32,906 nt of DNA, from assembly GCA_028870845.1 (NCBI GenBank), contig JAGWOR010000031.1, forward strand, positions 1 to 32,906, written 5' to 3'. The notes beneath the pieces are model-generated. The model worked only from the letters and a program-made list of their open reading frames with translations, had not been told where the DNA came from and ran no database searches. Positions within the stretch are counted from its first letter, which is position 1. Every line of letters starts with the position of its first letter. Made by a program: the position numbers and the translations under genes. The DNA is from Gammaproteobacteria bacterium. GTDB taxonomy: Bacteria; Pseudomonadota; Gammaproteobacteria; Natronospirales; REEB76. Of this stretch, positions 7,602-16,259 are shown one piece after another.

Positions 7602-10600
7602 ATGACCCGGGTGAATCTTTCCGAGGTTGCGCTCAAGCACCAGCAGTTCGTGCTGTTCACCATCCTGGTGTGCGTGATCGCGGGCGTCTACGCCTACCTG
7701 CACCTGGGACAGGCGGAAGATCCGAGCTTCACGGTGCGCAGCATGATCGTGCAGGCCTACTGGCCGGGCGCCACCATCGAGCAGATGCAGGAGCAGGTCA
7801 CCGAGAAGCTGGAAAAGAAACTCCAGACCATCCCGCAGATGGATTACGTGAAAAGCCTGGTGCAGGCCGGCATGACCCAGCTGACCGTCACGCTGCGGGA
7901 CGACACTCCGCCCAGCCAGGTGCCGGAAGTCTGGTACCAGGTGCGCAAGAAGATCGGCGACATCAAATACAGCCTGCCCCAGGGGGTCAAGGGCCCGTTC
8001 TTCAACGACGAATTCGGCACCACCTACGGCAACATTTATGCCATCACCGGCAAGGGTTTCAGCTACGCGGAGCTGAAGGATTTCGCCGACACCGCCCGGG
8101 ACGCCTTCCTGCGGGTGCCGGACGTGGACCAGGTGAACATCAACGGCGACCAGGCGCAGGCCATCTACATCGAGACCTCCAATGCCAAGCTCGCCTCCCT
8201 GGGGCTGAATCCGGACAAGATCGCCGCCACGCTCCGCAGCGTGAACGGCATCGATCCGGCCGGCATCATCCAGACCAGCGCCGAGCAGATCCAGCTGCGG
8301 GTCAGCGGCAATTTCGAATCGGTACAGAGCATCCGCGACATCGGCATCTACGCCAATAACCGCACTTTCCGTCTGGGCGACATCGCCAGCGTGACCCGCG
8401 GCTATGTGAGCCCGCCCAGCTTCAAGATGTACTTCGACGGCCAGCCGGCCATCGGCCTGGACATCAGCATGCGCAGCGGCGGCGACGTGCTGAAGCTGGG
8501 CAAGAACCTGGATGCCGTGGCCGCCCGGTTGCAGGCCCAGTTTCCGGTGGGCGTACAGATCTCCACGGTCTCGGACCAGCCGCGGGTGGTGAAGGCGGCG
8601 GTGGGTGAGTTCACCTCCAGCCTGTACGAAGCCGTGGGCATCGTGCTGCTGGTGTGCTTCTTTTCCCTGGGCCTGCGCACCGGCTTCGTGGTGGCCATCT
8701 GCATCCCGTTCGTCATGGCGGTCACTTTCCTGGCCATGTACTTCATGGATATCGACCTGCAGCGCATCTCCCTGGGGGCGCTGATCATCGCCCTGGGGCT
8801 GCTGGTGGACGACGCCATCATCGCCGTGGAGATGATGGTGCTGAAGCTGGAAGAGGGCTGGGACCGCATGCGCGCCGCCACCTTCGCCTACACCGCCACC
8901 GCTTTCCCCATGCTCACCGGCACGCTCATCACCGCCGCCGGCTTTCTGCCGGTGTTGACCGCCAAAAGCCCGTCGGCCGAGTACACCCGTTCGCTGTTTG
9001 AGGTGGTGGGCGTGGCGCTGGTGATTTCCTGGTTCGTGGCGGTGCTGGTGACACCCTATCTGGGATACAAGCTGCTGCCGGAAGCCAAGCACAAGCTGGG
9101 AGGGGAACAGCAGGTCTACCAGCAGCCCTTCTATCGCTGGTTCCGCAAGCGCGTGAGCTGGTGCCTGGATCACCGCTACCAGGTGATTGGAGTCACCGTG
9201 ATCCTGTTCGTGGTGGCGGTGGCGCTGTTCCGCTTCGTTCCCAAGCAGTTTTTCCCGTCCTCGGACCGGCCCGAGCTGGTGGTGGACATGTGGTTCCCGC
9301 AGGACGCCAGCTTCAACGAAATCCAGCGCCAGGCCCTGGCCATGCAGGCGCAGCTCAAGCAGGTTCCCAACATCGTCTCGGTGACCACCTACGTGGGCGG
9401 CGGCAGCCCGCGCTTCTACCTGCCGTTGAACGTGCAAACCCAGACCAATCTGGCGGAACTCATCGTCATGACCAAGGGATACAAGCAGCGCGACGGTGTG
9501 ATGCGCGCCATCCAGCAGCTGTTTACCAGCGGCTTCCCCATGGTGCGCGGGCGGGTGACGCGCCTGGAGAACGGCCCGCCGGTGGGCTATCCGGTCCAGT
9601 TCCGCATCAGCGGCGATAATGAAACCCAGCTCAGGGAGTACGCCGACCAGGTCATGGACATCATGCGCGCCAATCCGGATACCCGCGGCGTGAACATGGA
9701 CTGGGGCGAGCACATCAAGATCCTCAAGGTCAACATCAACCAGGACGTGGCGCGGGCCCTGGGAGTGAGTTCCAACAGCGTATCGCGGGCCTTGCAGGCC
9801 TCCCTGAGCGGAACCGAAATCACCCAATACCTGGAAGGCGACAACAGCCTGGGCGTGTACGCCCGGCTCATCGGCCCGGAACGCACCAATCTCAACAATC
9901 TGAAGGACCTGAACATCTACACCAAGAACGGCAAGTTTGTGCCGCTGTCGCAGCTGGCCACGCTCAGGCTCGGCAGCGACGATAGCTTGCGCTGGCGGCG
10001 CAACGGCGTACCCACCATCACCGTACAGTCGGATGTGGCCAGCGGCGTGCAAGCGGACGACGTGGCCAACCAGCTGTGGGGCAAACTGCAGACATTCGCC
10101 AAGACCTTGCCGGCCGGATATAACATCGCCATCGGCGGTTCCCTGGAATCCAGCCAGAAATCACACGTTGCGGTCATGGCGGTGATGCCGCTGGTGCTGG
10201 TGATCGTGCTGTTCCTGCTGATGATCCAGCTGCAGCACATGGGCAAGATGGTGCTGGTGATGCTGACCGCGCCCCTGGGCATCATCGGCGTGACCGCCAT
10301 GCTGTTGACCTTCCGGATTCCGTTCGGATTCGTGGCGATGCTGGGCACCATCGCGCTGTTCGGCATGATCATCCGCAATTCGGTGATCCTCATGGTGCAA
10401 ATCGATCACGCGCTTTCGGAAGGCACGGAACTAAGAACCGCGATTATCGAATCCACGGTGCACCGCTTCCGGCCGATCCTGTTGACCGCGGCCTCCGCGG
10501 TATTGGCCATGATCCCGCTGACGCGCTCGGTGTTCTGGGGGCCCATGGCGTGGGCCATCATGGGCGGACTGAGCACCGCCACTCTGCTCACGCTGCTGTT

Positions 10601-10706
10601 TTTGCCGGCTGCCTATGCGGCCTGGTTCAAAGCCGGTTACTCAAGCGGCGCTACCATCCATGGCACACGATCCGGTGATGGTAATGGAGCCGCGCATGGT
10701 TCGTAG
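7602..10706 (+). CDS. RND multidrug efflux pump, inner-membrane permease
   Basis: 1034 residues, close to AcrB length. The proton-relay aspartates are present in helix 4 (LLVDDAIIAVE, D403 and D404). The position matching AcrB Lys940 in the later helix reads GMIIRNSV, so arginine replaces lysine, as I recall for some AcrB relatives outside the AcrB/MexB core. Two large periplasmic loops (about residues 35-335 and 555-865) and 12 membrane helices are evident. It should exchange protons for export of hydrophobic or amphipathic compounds, with the lipoprotein adaptor upstream and the TolC-family channel downstream. Substrate unknown. A 1165-codon open frame on the opposite strand is a codon-bias artefact. 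Confidence 0.96.
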   Translation: MTRVNLSEVALKHQQFVLFTILVCVIAGVYAYLHLGQAEDPSFTVRSMIVQAYWPGATIEQMQEQVTEKLEKKLQTIPQMDYVKSLVQAGMTQLTVTLRDDTPPSQVPEVWYQVRKKIGDIKYSLPQGVKGPFFNDEFGTTYGNIYAITGKGFSYAELKDFADTARDAFLRVPDVDQVNINGDQAQAIYIETSNAKLASLGLNPDKIAATLRSVNGIDPAGIIQTSAEQIQLRVSGNFESVQSIRDIGIYANNRTFRLGDIASVTRGYVSPPSFKMYFDGQPAIGLDISMRSGGDVLKLGKNLDAVAARLQAQFPVGVQISTVSDQPRVVKAAVGEFTSSLYEAVGIVLLVCFFSLGLRTGFVVAICIPFVMAVTFLAMYFMDIDLQRISLGALIIALGLLVDDAIIAVEMMVLKLEEGWDRMRAATFAYTATAFPMLTGTLITAAGFLPVLTAKSPSAEYTRSLFEVVGVALVISWFVAVLVTPYLGYKLLPEAKHKLGGEQQVYQQPFYRWFRKRVSWCLDHRYQVIGVTVILFVVAVALFRFVPKQFFPSSDRPELVVDMWFPQDASFNEIQRQALAMQAQLKQVPNIVSVTTYVGGGSPRFYLPLNVQTQTNLAELIVMTKGYKQRDGVMRAIQQLFTSGFPMVRGRVTRLENGPPVGYPVQFRISGDNETQLREYADQVMDIMRANPDTRGVNMDWGEHIKILKVNINQDVARALGVSSNSVSRALQASLSGTEITQYLEGDNSLGVYARLIGPERTNLNNLKDLNIYTKNGKFVPLSQLATLRLGSDDSLRWRRNGVPTITVQSDVASGVQADDVANQLWGKLQTFAKTLPAGYNIAIGGSLESSQKSHVAVMAVMPLVLVIVLFLLMIQLQHMGKMVLVMLTAPLGIIGVTAMLLTFRIPFGFVAMLGTIALFGMIIRNSVILMVQIDHALSEGTELRTAIIESTVHRFRPILLTAASAVLAMIPLTRSVFWGPMAWAIMGGLSTATLLTLLFLPAAYAAWFKAGYSSGATIHGTRSGDGNGAAHGS

Positions 10707-12066
10707 AGCCGCTGTGCGCACGCTGCCTGGTCTGCTGGTGCTGATACTGGCGCTCACGCCTGCAGCACATGCCATGGATTTCAGCGCCGCCGTCCGGGAA
10801 GCACAGGCCAGCAACCCCGGCCTGCAGGCCGCGAATTATGCCTACCAGGCGGGCATGGAAAAAGGCCGCCAGGGCACGGCGCTGTTTTTCCCGCAGATCA
10901 CCGCCACCGGCAACTACAACTATATGCACAGCAACACCGTCGCGACCTTACCCTTCGGGTTCTCGCAACCGCTGCTGTCGGGCGACACCAGCGGTTACAT
11001 CCAGGGCTACAGCGTGACCCTGGTGCAGCCGATTTATAACGCCACGGTCTGGTCCGGGGCGGCGCAATTGAAGGACCAGTCAAAACTTTCCGCCATCCAG
11101 TACGGCGGCGCGCAGCAGAACCTGATCCTGCAGGTGGCGCAGGCCTATTTCGGCGTGCTCATGGCGCAGGACAGTTTGCAGCTGACGCGCGAACAGAAGG
11201 CCGCGGTCCATGAACAGCTGGCCAGCGCCCAGGCGCGTTTCAGGGTTGGAAAAACCAACATCACCGACGTGGACGAGGCCCAGGCGCGCTACGACGCAAT
11301 TCTGGCCCAGGAACTCAACGCGCAAAACAACCTGGCGGTGCAGGAGGCGCAGTTCGCCAGCGTCGTGGGCAAGCCACCCGGGAACCTGGCCAAGGTGCCG
11401 GATACTTTCAAGCCGCACAGCCTGGAGCCGGATGACTTGCAGCACTGGATCGACCAGGGTCTCAAGGGCAATCCGTCCGTGCAGGGCGCTCGGGTGCAGG
11501 TGGACATGAGCCGCGAGGAAATCGACCAGTACAAGCTCACCAGCCGCCCGCAACTGGACATGTTCGCCAGCTATTCCGACATGCGCGGCAGCGGTTTCCT
11601 GCCGATACTGCAGGAACCGGGCTACAGCAAACAGACCATGGTGGGAGTGCAGCTCAGCGTGCCGCTGTTCGCCGGCGGCGCATACAACTCCAAGCTGCGG
11701 GAAGCACTGGCGGACAACCAGCAGGCCCAGTACCAGCTGCAGGCCACCATTGCCAGCACCAGCGTGCAGATCAAGCAGCAGTATTTGAACATCCAGGTGG
11801 GCGTGCCACAGATCGCCGCGCTGCAGCAGGCGGTGGTGGCGGCAAAGAGTTCCCTGGATGCCAACATCCTGGGAGAAAAAGTCGGGGTACGTAATCTCAC
11901 CGACGTGCTCAACGCCCAGCAGCAGTACTATTCGACGCTGCAGAACCTGGATGCGGCGCGCTACCAGTACCTGCTGTCGACCCTGAACCTTTCCGCGCTG
12001 GTAGGCACATTGAGCATGCAGGATGTGCGCGCCGTCAATGGGTATCTGGCCAAGTCCGGCGACTGA
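10696..12066 (+). CDS. TolC-family outer-membrane efflux channel
   Basis: 456 residues. I chose ATG 10696 because TGGAG lies 6 nt before it and it gives an ideal signal peptide (MVRRAAV... cut after AHA); in-frame starts at 10660-10684 would put extra charged residues in front. The start overlaps the pump stop codon by 11 nt, indicating translational coupling. The mature protein shows the two-fold repeat of the outer-membrane efflux family: FSAAVREAQASNPGLQAA at the start, long Q/A-rich helices, and short beta-strand pairs (SVTLVQPIYN and QLSVPLFAGG) beginning each barrel segment. Three copies would form the exit duct for the RND pump encoded upstream. Confidence 0.93.
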   Translation: MVRRAAVRTLPGLLVLILALTPAAHAMDFSAAVREAQASNPGLQAANYAYQAGMEKGRQGTALFFPQITATGNYNYMHSNTVATLPFGFSQPLLSGDTSGYIQGYSVTLVQPIYNATVWSGAAQLKDQSKLSAIQYGGAQQNLILQVAQAYFGVLMAQDSLQLTREQKAAVHEQLASAQARFRVGKTNITDVDEAQARYDAILAQELNAQNNLAVQEAQFASVVGKPPGNLAKVPDTFKPHSLEPDDLQHWIDQGLKGNPSVQGARVQVDMSREEIDQYKLTSRPQLDMFASYSDMRGSGFLPILQEPGYSKQTMVGVQLSVPLFAGGAYNSKLREALADNQQAQYQLQATIASTSVQIKQQYLNIQVGVPQIAALQQAVVAAKSSLDANILGEKVGVRNLTDVLNAQQQYYSTLQNLDAARYQYLLSTLNLSALVGTLSMQDVRAVNGYLAKSGD

Positions 12067-12110
12067 AAGCCGGCACGATGCGCGGTGTTAAATCGACATC
12101 AGGCTGGAGG

Positions 12111-13364
12111 TCAGGAGAAAACCCCGATGAGTGCCGCGTACACGCCGAAGCCGGCGGTTATCAGTATCACCAGCGCCACGAGGATTGCGTACCCGCCTTT
12201 CAGGCGGTGCGACTCGGGCAGCGCACGGCGCGCCAGCAGAAACAGGAAACCCAACACCACCGGCAGCAGCAGGGCGTTCATGACCTGCACACCGACGCTG
12301 AGTTTTACCAGCGAGATGCCGGATACCACCAGGAAGCCGCCCAGCATCAGCGAGGCGGTATATACGCCGTAGAACCACGGCGCCTCGCGCGGCAGGTATT
12401 CCAGCGAGTGCCGGAATCCCATCACTTCGCCCAAGGTGCGCGCAGCCGTGAGCGTCACCACGATGGTGGCCACCAGTGCCGCGCCGATCATACCCAGGGC
12501 GAACATCAGGGTACCGGCCTGTTCACCCAATACCGGCGTGAGCGCCTGGGCGATCTGCTGCACAGTCTCCAGCGACTGGGCCTTGCCGGTATGCCAAAGC
12601 GTCGCGGCGGTGGCCAGCAGCACCGCCGCCATGATCAGCTGGGTGACCACGGAGCCGATGGCGGTATCGGCGCGCGCCGCCGGCAGATCATCGAGCTTAA
12701 GCTTCTTTTCCACTACTGCGGATTGCTGGTAAAACACCATCCACGGCATGATCACCGCGCCGATGTTGGCTGCCGCCAGGTACAGGTATTTGGGGTTGGA
12801 CAGCGGCAGCTCGAAGGCGCCGGCCAGCATGGCCGCGGCGTGGGCATGCGCCTGCCAGGCCACAATCAGGAACGCCAGTTCAAACATGCCGATGGTGATG
12901 GCGATGCGTTCCACCGATTTATATGAGCCGGTGTACACCATCAGCATCAGTCCGGCGATGACGATGAACATGCTCACCCAGGCGGGAATGCCCACCAGCA
13001 GGCCGACGCCGGCGATGCCGCTCAACTCGGTGATCAGGGCGCCGATGCAGGCCAGGATCAGGGTGGATACCGACAGCCAGGCCCAGGCGTTGCCGAAGTG
13101 CCGGCGGATGAGCTGGCCATGGCCCTGGCCGGTGACGATGCCGAGGCGCACGGTGAGTTCCTGCACTATATATAAGATGGGTATCAAAACCGCCTGCAGC
13201 AGCAGCAGCCGGTAACCCCACTCGGCGCCGCTCTGGGCGGCCGTGACGATGCTGCCGGCGTCGGTGTCGGCAAGCATTACTACGATGCCGGGGCCGAATA
13301 CCGACAGGAAACGGAGCCAGCGTTTTTGTGGGCGGTGGGCGGCAGCGGATTTCGGCGGCGTCAT
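12111..13364 (-). CDS. NRAMP-like divalent metal transporter with altered metal site
   Basis: 417 residues with about 11 membrane helices. The GPGI start of helix 1 and the AAQSGAEWGY stretch identify the NRAMP superfamily. Key motifs deviate from the Mn/Fe-type MntH pattern: DPGN in helix 1 is D35-A-G-S, the helix 6 MPH motif is M206-P-W, and the helix 3 TDLAE-type motif is T-E-L-S-G, so the acidic and histidine residues of the known proton route are largely replaced. The aspartate and methionine that touch metal are kept. Substrate (Mn, Fe, Mg or other) therefore cannot be assumed. It lies 86 nt downstream of hemG on the same strand and meets the channel gene tail to tail. Confidence 0.88.
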   Translation of the reverse strand: MTPPKSAAAHRPQKRWLRFLSVFGPGIVVMLADTDAGSIVTAAQSGAEWGYRLLLLQAVLIPILYIVQELTVRLGIVTGQGHGQLIRRHFGNAWAWLSVSTLILACIGALITELSGIAGVGLLVGIPAWVSMFIVIAGLMLMVYTGSYKSVERIAITIGMFELAFLIVAWQAHAHAAAMLAGAFELPLSNPKYLYLAAANIGAVIMPWMVFYQQSAVVEKKLKLDDLPAARADTAIGSVVTQLIMAAVLLATAATLWHTGKAQSLETVQQIAQALTPVLGEQAGTLMFALGMIGAALVATIVVTLTAARTLGEVMGFRHSLEYLPREAPWFYGVYTASLMLGGFLVVSGISLVKLSVGVQVMNALLLPVVLGFLFLLARRALPESHRLKGGYAILVALVILITAGFGVYAALIGVFS

Positions 13365-13450
13365 ATTCGACCGTTATCGTTGTTGGCAGCGATTGTACGT
13401 TATCCAAACCGGTTGCCGGCCAGGCGCCCGGCCACGGCCATCGGGCGTTT

Positions 13451-13999
13451 TCACGGCGGCGGTATCCGCGCCGGATCCAGGCGGGCGATACGCGCCGCAA
13501 ACGCCTCCACTTTTTGCCAGTCGGTGAAATCCCGCACACTTGCGGGTGCGGTGGGGCCGCCGGTCATCCACATGATCAGGCGGATGATCCAGCGGTCCAC
13601 AGGCCGGTAGCGCGGGTAATCCAGCTTGCCGGCGAACACCGCCGCTTCGGCAGGCCGCCAGCGGGTCTGGCTCAAGAGTTTTTTCACGTATGGGTTAGTT
13701 GCCGGGGTATCGCGCCCCGGTTTGCGGGCCACCAGGTTGACGCTGAAAAAGGCACTGGGCCTGCTATTCAGCAGACCAGCATGCTTTTGGGTGAAGGCCA
13801 GCAGTGCGGGCCGGTATTTGCCGTAGCGGATGCTGGCGCCGACCACCAGGCTGTCATAGTCCTCAGGCGTGGCCGGTAATTCGTCCACCGACTGAACCTG
13901 AACCTGATGGCCTGCATGCCGCAGCCGGGCGGCGATGAATTCGCTGATAGATCGTGTATGGCCGTCAACGCTGGAAAACACGATCAAGATCCTGGCCAT
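13451..13999 (-). CDS. hemG: HemG, menaquinone-dependent protoporphyrinogen oxidase
   Basis: 182 residues, matching E. coli HemG (181). The long-chain flavodoxin fold starts with RILIVFSSVDGHTRSI (FMN phosphate loop); GASIRYGKY and FFSVNLVARKP are near-identical to HemG signatures, and the HemG-specific insert with NPYVKKLL and a DYPRYRPVDRWIIRLIM membrane-contact region is present. The start at 13999 follows GAGGAACGAGG on the minus strand; the frame extends upstream to 14089 without support. The enzyme oxidises protoporphyrinogen IX to protoporphyrin IX, passing electrons to the quinone pool, so heme can be made without oxygen. A TATACT -10-like element lies at 14067-14072 on the minus strand. 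It is divergent from uspE. Confidence 0.94.
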   Translation of the reverse strand: MARILIVFSSVDGHTRSISEFIAARLRHAGHQVQVQSVDELPATPEDYDSLVVGASIRYGKYRPALLAFTQKHAGLLNSRPSAFFSVNLVARKPGRDTPATNPYVKKLLSQTRWRPAEAAVFAGKLDYPRYRPVDRWIIRLIMWMTGGPTAPASVRDFTDWQKVEAFAARIARLDPARIPPP

Positions 14000-14123
14000 C
14001 CTCGTTCCTCGGTCCGCATCATGGCGCATTGGGCATAATTCCAAAATAACTGACCCGGTTTCCGGCAGTATAACGCGGCTTGCCGGCACAACCGGCGGTT
14101 ACGGGAAGCGGAATGAGAATTGC

Positions 14124-14137
14124 TTGATCCAGGTCAT
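14124..14137 (+). promoter_or_regulatory. Candidate FNR-type box upstream of uspE
   Basis: TTGATCCAGGTCAT: one perfect FNR half-site (TTGAT) and one degenerate half (GTCAT), 8 of 10 defined positions of TTGAT-N4-ATCAA. CATACT at 14160-14165 serves as a possible -10 element 36 nt after the box start, which would centre the box near -41.5, the class II activator position. The same 14-mer occurs, inverted, before cydP. It lies in the 210-nt divergent region shared with hemG. Confidence 0.5.
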
Positions 14138-14209
14138 CGTTGCCTGCAGATCACGAACGCATACTGCAGGCATTCCGGCACTGTTCATCATGGAAGCGAG
14201 GTGGTCACG

Positions 14210-15160
14210 GTGGCGAATCGATCCTGCATCATGGTGATCTTGGACCGGGGTTTGCACAATTCACCGGCGCTGCTGCGCGCCACCGCCCTGGCGCGCAAGA
14301 GTGGCGATCGCCTGTTGCTGGCATTGTTTGAGTATGATCCTGCCCTGGCGCGCGCCGCGGCCCGCGATTTTGACCTGGATGCCTATTTGCAGGGCCGCCG
14401 CAGCAAACTGGAAGAATTTGCCGGAAACCTGTCCAGGGAAGGTTTGCAGGTGGATGCCAGGTATTTCTGGGGCCGGCCGCTGCTGGCACGCATACTCCTG
14501 GCGGTGCTGGCTGAAAAACCGCAAATGGTATTCAAGGACGTGCGTGGCGAACCGGCGTTGCGCCGCCTGCTGTTCACCACCCTGGATTTGGATCTGCTGC
14601 GCCAGTGTCCCGAACCACTGATGCTGGTGCGGGCGTCCCCCGGCGTGCTGCCCAGACACATGCTTGCGGCAGTCGATCCCCTGGATGAACACGACCGCCC
14701 CCATGAACTCAATACCCGCATTCTGGACATGGCCAAGCGCCTGTGCATGCAATGTGATGCACAGGTGGATGTGGTGCACGTGTTTGAGTACATGCCGTTT
14801 CCCGTGGACCCCGAAGTACTGAGCGGCTGGACGCCGGATGTGTCGCTGATACAGAAACTCCGCGATCTGCACACCAGTGCATTGCAAACGCTGTGCGAGC
14901 AGTCCGGGATTCCATCGACGCAGGCGCACATGTTGGAAGGCGAACCGGGCAGGGCCATCGCTGAATACGCGGCAGCCAGGCATTGCGATACGGTAATCAT
15001 GGGCACGGTGCAGCGCAGCGGATTTGAACGCCTGGCCATGGGCAGCGTGGCGGAACGCCTGCTGGATCAGCTGGATTGCGACGTGCTGGCGCTTAAGCCG
15101 GATGGGTTCCGCGAGCGATTGCAGGCCGACTTGGAAAAATCACGGCTGGAACTGAATTGA
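14210..15160 (+). CDS. uspE: UspE-like tandem universal stress protein
   Basis: 316 residues when started at GTG 14210, which has GAGG 8 nt upstream; this equals the length of E. coli UspE. There are two Usp domains. The first is degenerate and contains VFKDVRGEPALRRLLFTTLD with LLRQCPEPLMLV, the UspE pattern. The second ends with VIMGTVQRSGFERLAMGSVAERLLDQLDCDVLALKP, retaining the G-x2-G-x9-G(S/T) style nucleotide-binding loop. UspE proteins act in the cytosol in stress, motility and anaerobic survival. An FNR-type box 73 nt upstream suggests oxygen control. In E. coli uspE sits beside fnr; here fnr is about 5.5 kb downstream. Confidence 0.85.
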   Translation: MANRSCIMVILDRGLHNSPALLRATALARKSGDRLLLALFEYDPALARAAARDFDLDAYLQGRRSKLEEFAGNLSREGLQVDARYFWGRPLLARILLAVLAEKPQMVFKDVRGEPALRRLLFTTLDLDLLRQCPEPLMLVRASPGVLPRHMLAAVDPLDEHDRPHELNTRILDMAKRLCMQCDAQVDVVHVFEYMPFPVDPEVLSGWTPDVSLIQKLRDLHTSALQTLCEQSGIPSTQAHMLEGEPGRAIAEYAAARHCDTVIMGTVQRSGFERLAMGSVAERLLDQLDCDVLALKPDGFRERLQADLEKSRLELN

Positions 15161-15192
15161 AGCCGCACTGCATGCTGTGAAAGGAGGCGCTG

Positions 15193-15360
15193 GTGCCATT
15201 GACGGAAAAGGGCCGCAAGATTCTGCGGCACATGCAAAAGGAATACGGTGAAAACAAAGGCAAGGCGGTGTTCTATGCGGCGCGCAATAAAGGCCGTATC
15301 ACCGGAGTGGAGCTGCCACGTAAGCCGGCTACACACCGGACACGCGGACCCCGTGGCTGA
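15193..15360 (+). CDS. Small conserved protein (55 aa)
   Basis: GTG start preceded by a perfect AAGGAGG (15181-15187) at 5 nt spacing. The product begins VPLTEKGRKILRHMQKEYGE and continues with a K-rich stretch, VFYAARNKGRITGVE, and a basic tail. I recall this T-x-KG-x-KI-(6)-QKEYG...VFYAS.NKG.I.GV pattern as a small uncharacterised family seen in many proteobacteria and phages; no function is known to me. It is strongly basic, has no membrane segment, and fills the gap between uspE and the hdeD-like gene in the same direction, 32 nt after the uspE stop. Confidence 0.75.
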   Translation: MPLTEKGRKILRHMQKEYGENKGKAVFYAARNKGRITGVELPRKPATHRTRGPRG

Positions 15361-15404
15361 AAAACCGCGGCCGCAGCCCGGAGCCTGTGGCGGGTGGTCG
15401 GCGC

Positions 15405-15965
15405 ATGTCTGAGGCGCAGGATCCTGCAGAATTCGCCCGCCGCACCACCGGCATTTCCATCGGCGTTTCACTGCTGTTGATTCTGCTCGGGCTGCTGGCA
15501 CTGGCGCTGCCGGGCTTCGCCGGCCTGGCGGTCGCGATCCTGGTTCTCTGGGTCATCGTATTCAGCGGGCTTGCGCACCTGGTGCATGCCTGGGATGCCC
15601 GCGGCAGCGGCGACTTCCTGTGGCGCCTGCTGGTGGGGATTGTGTACCTGGCGGTGGGTGTATTCCTGCTGCTGCATCCCCGGGAAAGCCTGGCGTCACT
15701 GACGCTGGTGCTGGTGATCCTGTTCCTGCTGGAGGCCGGGATGCTGCTGGCGGCCTATTTTTGGCTGCGGCGCCGGGCGGGCTCCGGCTGGCTGCTGGTG
15801 AATGCGTTGTTGACCGGCGCCCTGGGCCTCTTGATCGGTCTCGAATGGCCGGCGAGTTCCGCCTGGGCCATCGGCACGCTGGTGGGCGTGAACATACTGT
15901 TCAGCGGCTTCTCCCGCCTGATGATGTACTGGAGCGCGCATCACATGCTGAAGCTGCGTGCTTGA
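15405..15965 (+). CDS. HdeD-family (DUF308) membrane protein
   Basis: 186 residues from ATG 15405 (a GTG at 15387 is also in frame). Six hydrophobic helices arranged as three pairs, each beginning with a short G-rich turn (ISIGVSLLLILLGL, LLVGIVYLAVGVFLLLHP, LVNALLTGALGLLIGLEWP), are the layout of HdeD/DUF308 inner-membrane proteins, linked in E. coli to acid resistance. The LHPRESLASLTLVL segment matches the family loop. It sits between the small basic protein gene and the cyd operon, 78 nt before cydP. The actual role in this organism is not known. Confidence 0.82.
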   Translation: MSEAQDPAEFARRTTGISIGVSLLLILLGLLALALPGFAGLAVAILVLWVIVFSGLAHLVHAWDARGSGDFLWRLLVGIVYLAVGVFLLLHPRESLASLTLVLVILFLLEAGMLLAAYFWLRRRAGSGWLLVNALLTGALGLLIGLEWPASSAWAIGTLVGVNILFSGFSRLMMYWSAHHMLKLRA

Positions 15966-15976
15966 CGGGCCGACGG

Positions 15977-15990
15977 ATGACCTGGATCAA
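15977..15990 (-). promoter_or_regulatory. Candidate FNR-type box upstream of cydPABX
   Basis: ATGACCTGGATCAA on the plus strand, the exact inverse of the uspE box, 8 of 10 positions of the FNR consensus. TAGCAT at 16013-16018 is a possible -10 element 36 nt from the box start. A transcript would begin near 16025, 19 nt before cydP. FNR (or a relative) could activate or repress; in E. coli cydAB is controlled by both FNR and ArcA. Confidence 0.45.
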
Positions 15991-16043
15991 GGTGGCGGGA
16001 GCACCCCGGCCTTAGCATGGGCCGCCAGCCTAGGGGAGGTGCT

Positions 16044-16259
16044 ATGGAACACAGGCAACAGCGTCCGGCCCGGCATGGGAAACTCGGCCATGAAATCGCC
16101 GCGGTTTTGCTGTTTAAGGCCGTGGTCCTGTCCCTGATCTGGGTAGTGTTTTTCAGCAACCCGCCAACTCCCGATCCTGATCCGCAAACTACGGCCGCGC
16201 ACCTGATGGGCGGCGGACATTCTTCAACCCAGCTATTGCCAGGTACTCGCCATGACTGA
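16044..16259 (+). CDS. cydP: CydP, putative small subunit of cytochrome bd oxidase
   Basis: 71 residues. The start at 16044 follows a strong GGGGAGGTG. A basic N-terminus leads into one membrane helix (AAVLLFKAVVLSLIWVVFFS, residues about 28-47) and a short polar, proline-containing tail. This fits the CydP family, described as a putative small subunit encoded just upstream of cydA in some proteobacteria. Its stop overlaps the cydA start (ATGACTGA, 8 nt), so translation is coupled. It would sit in the inner membrane beside CydA/CydB. A biochemical role is not established to my knowledge. Confidence 0.8.
   Translation: MEHRQQRPARHGKLGHEIAAVLLFKAVVLSLIWVVFFSNPPTPDPDPQTTAAHLMGGGHSSTQLLPGTRHD

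Noticed and set aside
6555-10052. Very long open frame (1165 codons) on the minus strand
   Set aside because: It lies wholly opposite the RND adaptor and pump genes, is full of His, Gly, Arg and Gln from reverse codon bias, and has no domain or ribosome-binding site.
12078-12926. Plus-strand open frame of 282 codons opposite the NRAMP-like gene
   Set aside because: Low-complexity His/Gln/Arg/Gly composition typical of antisense frames in GC-rich DNA; the minus-strand transporter is clearly the gene.
14090-14209. ATG-started extension of uspE to 14120
   Set aside because: It would run through the FNR-type box and -10 element and has no ribosome-binding site; GTG 14210 fits the family length.
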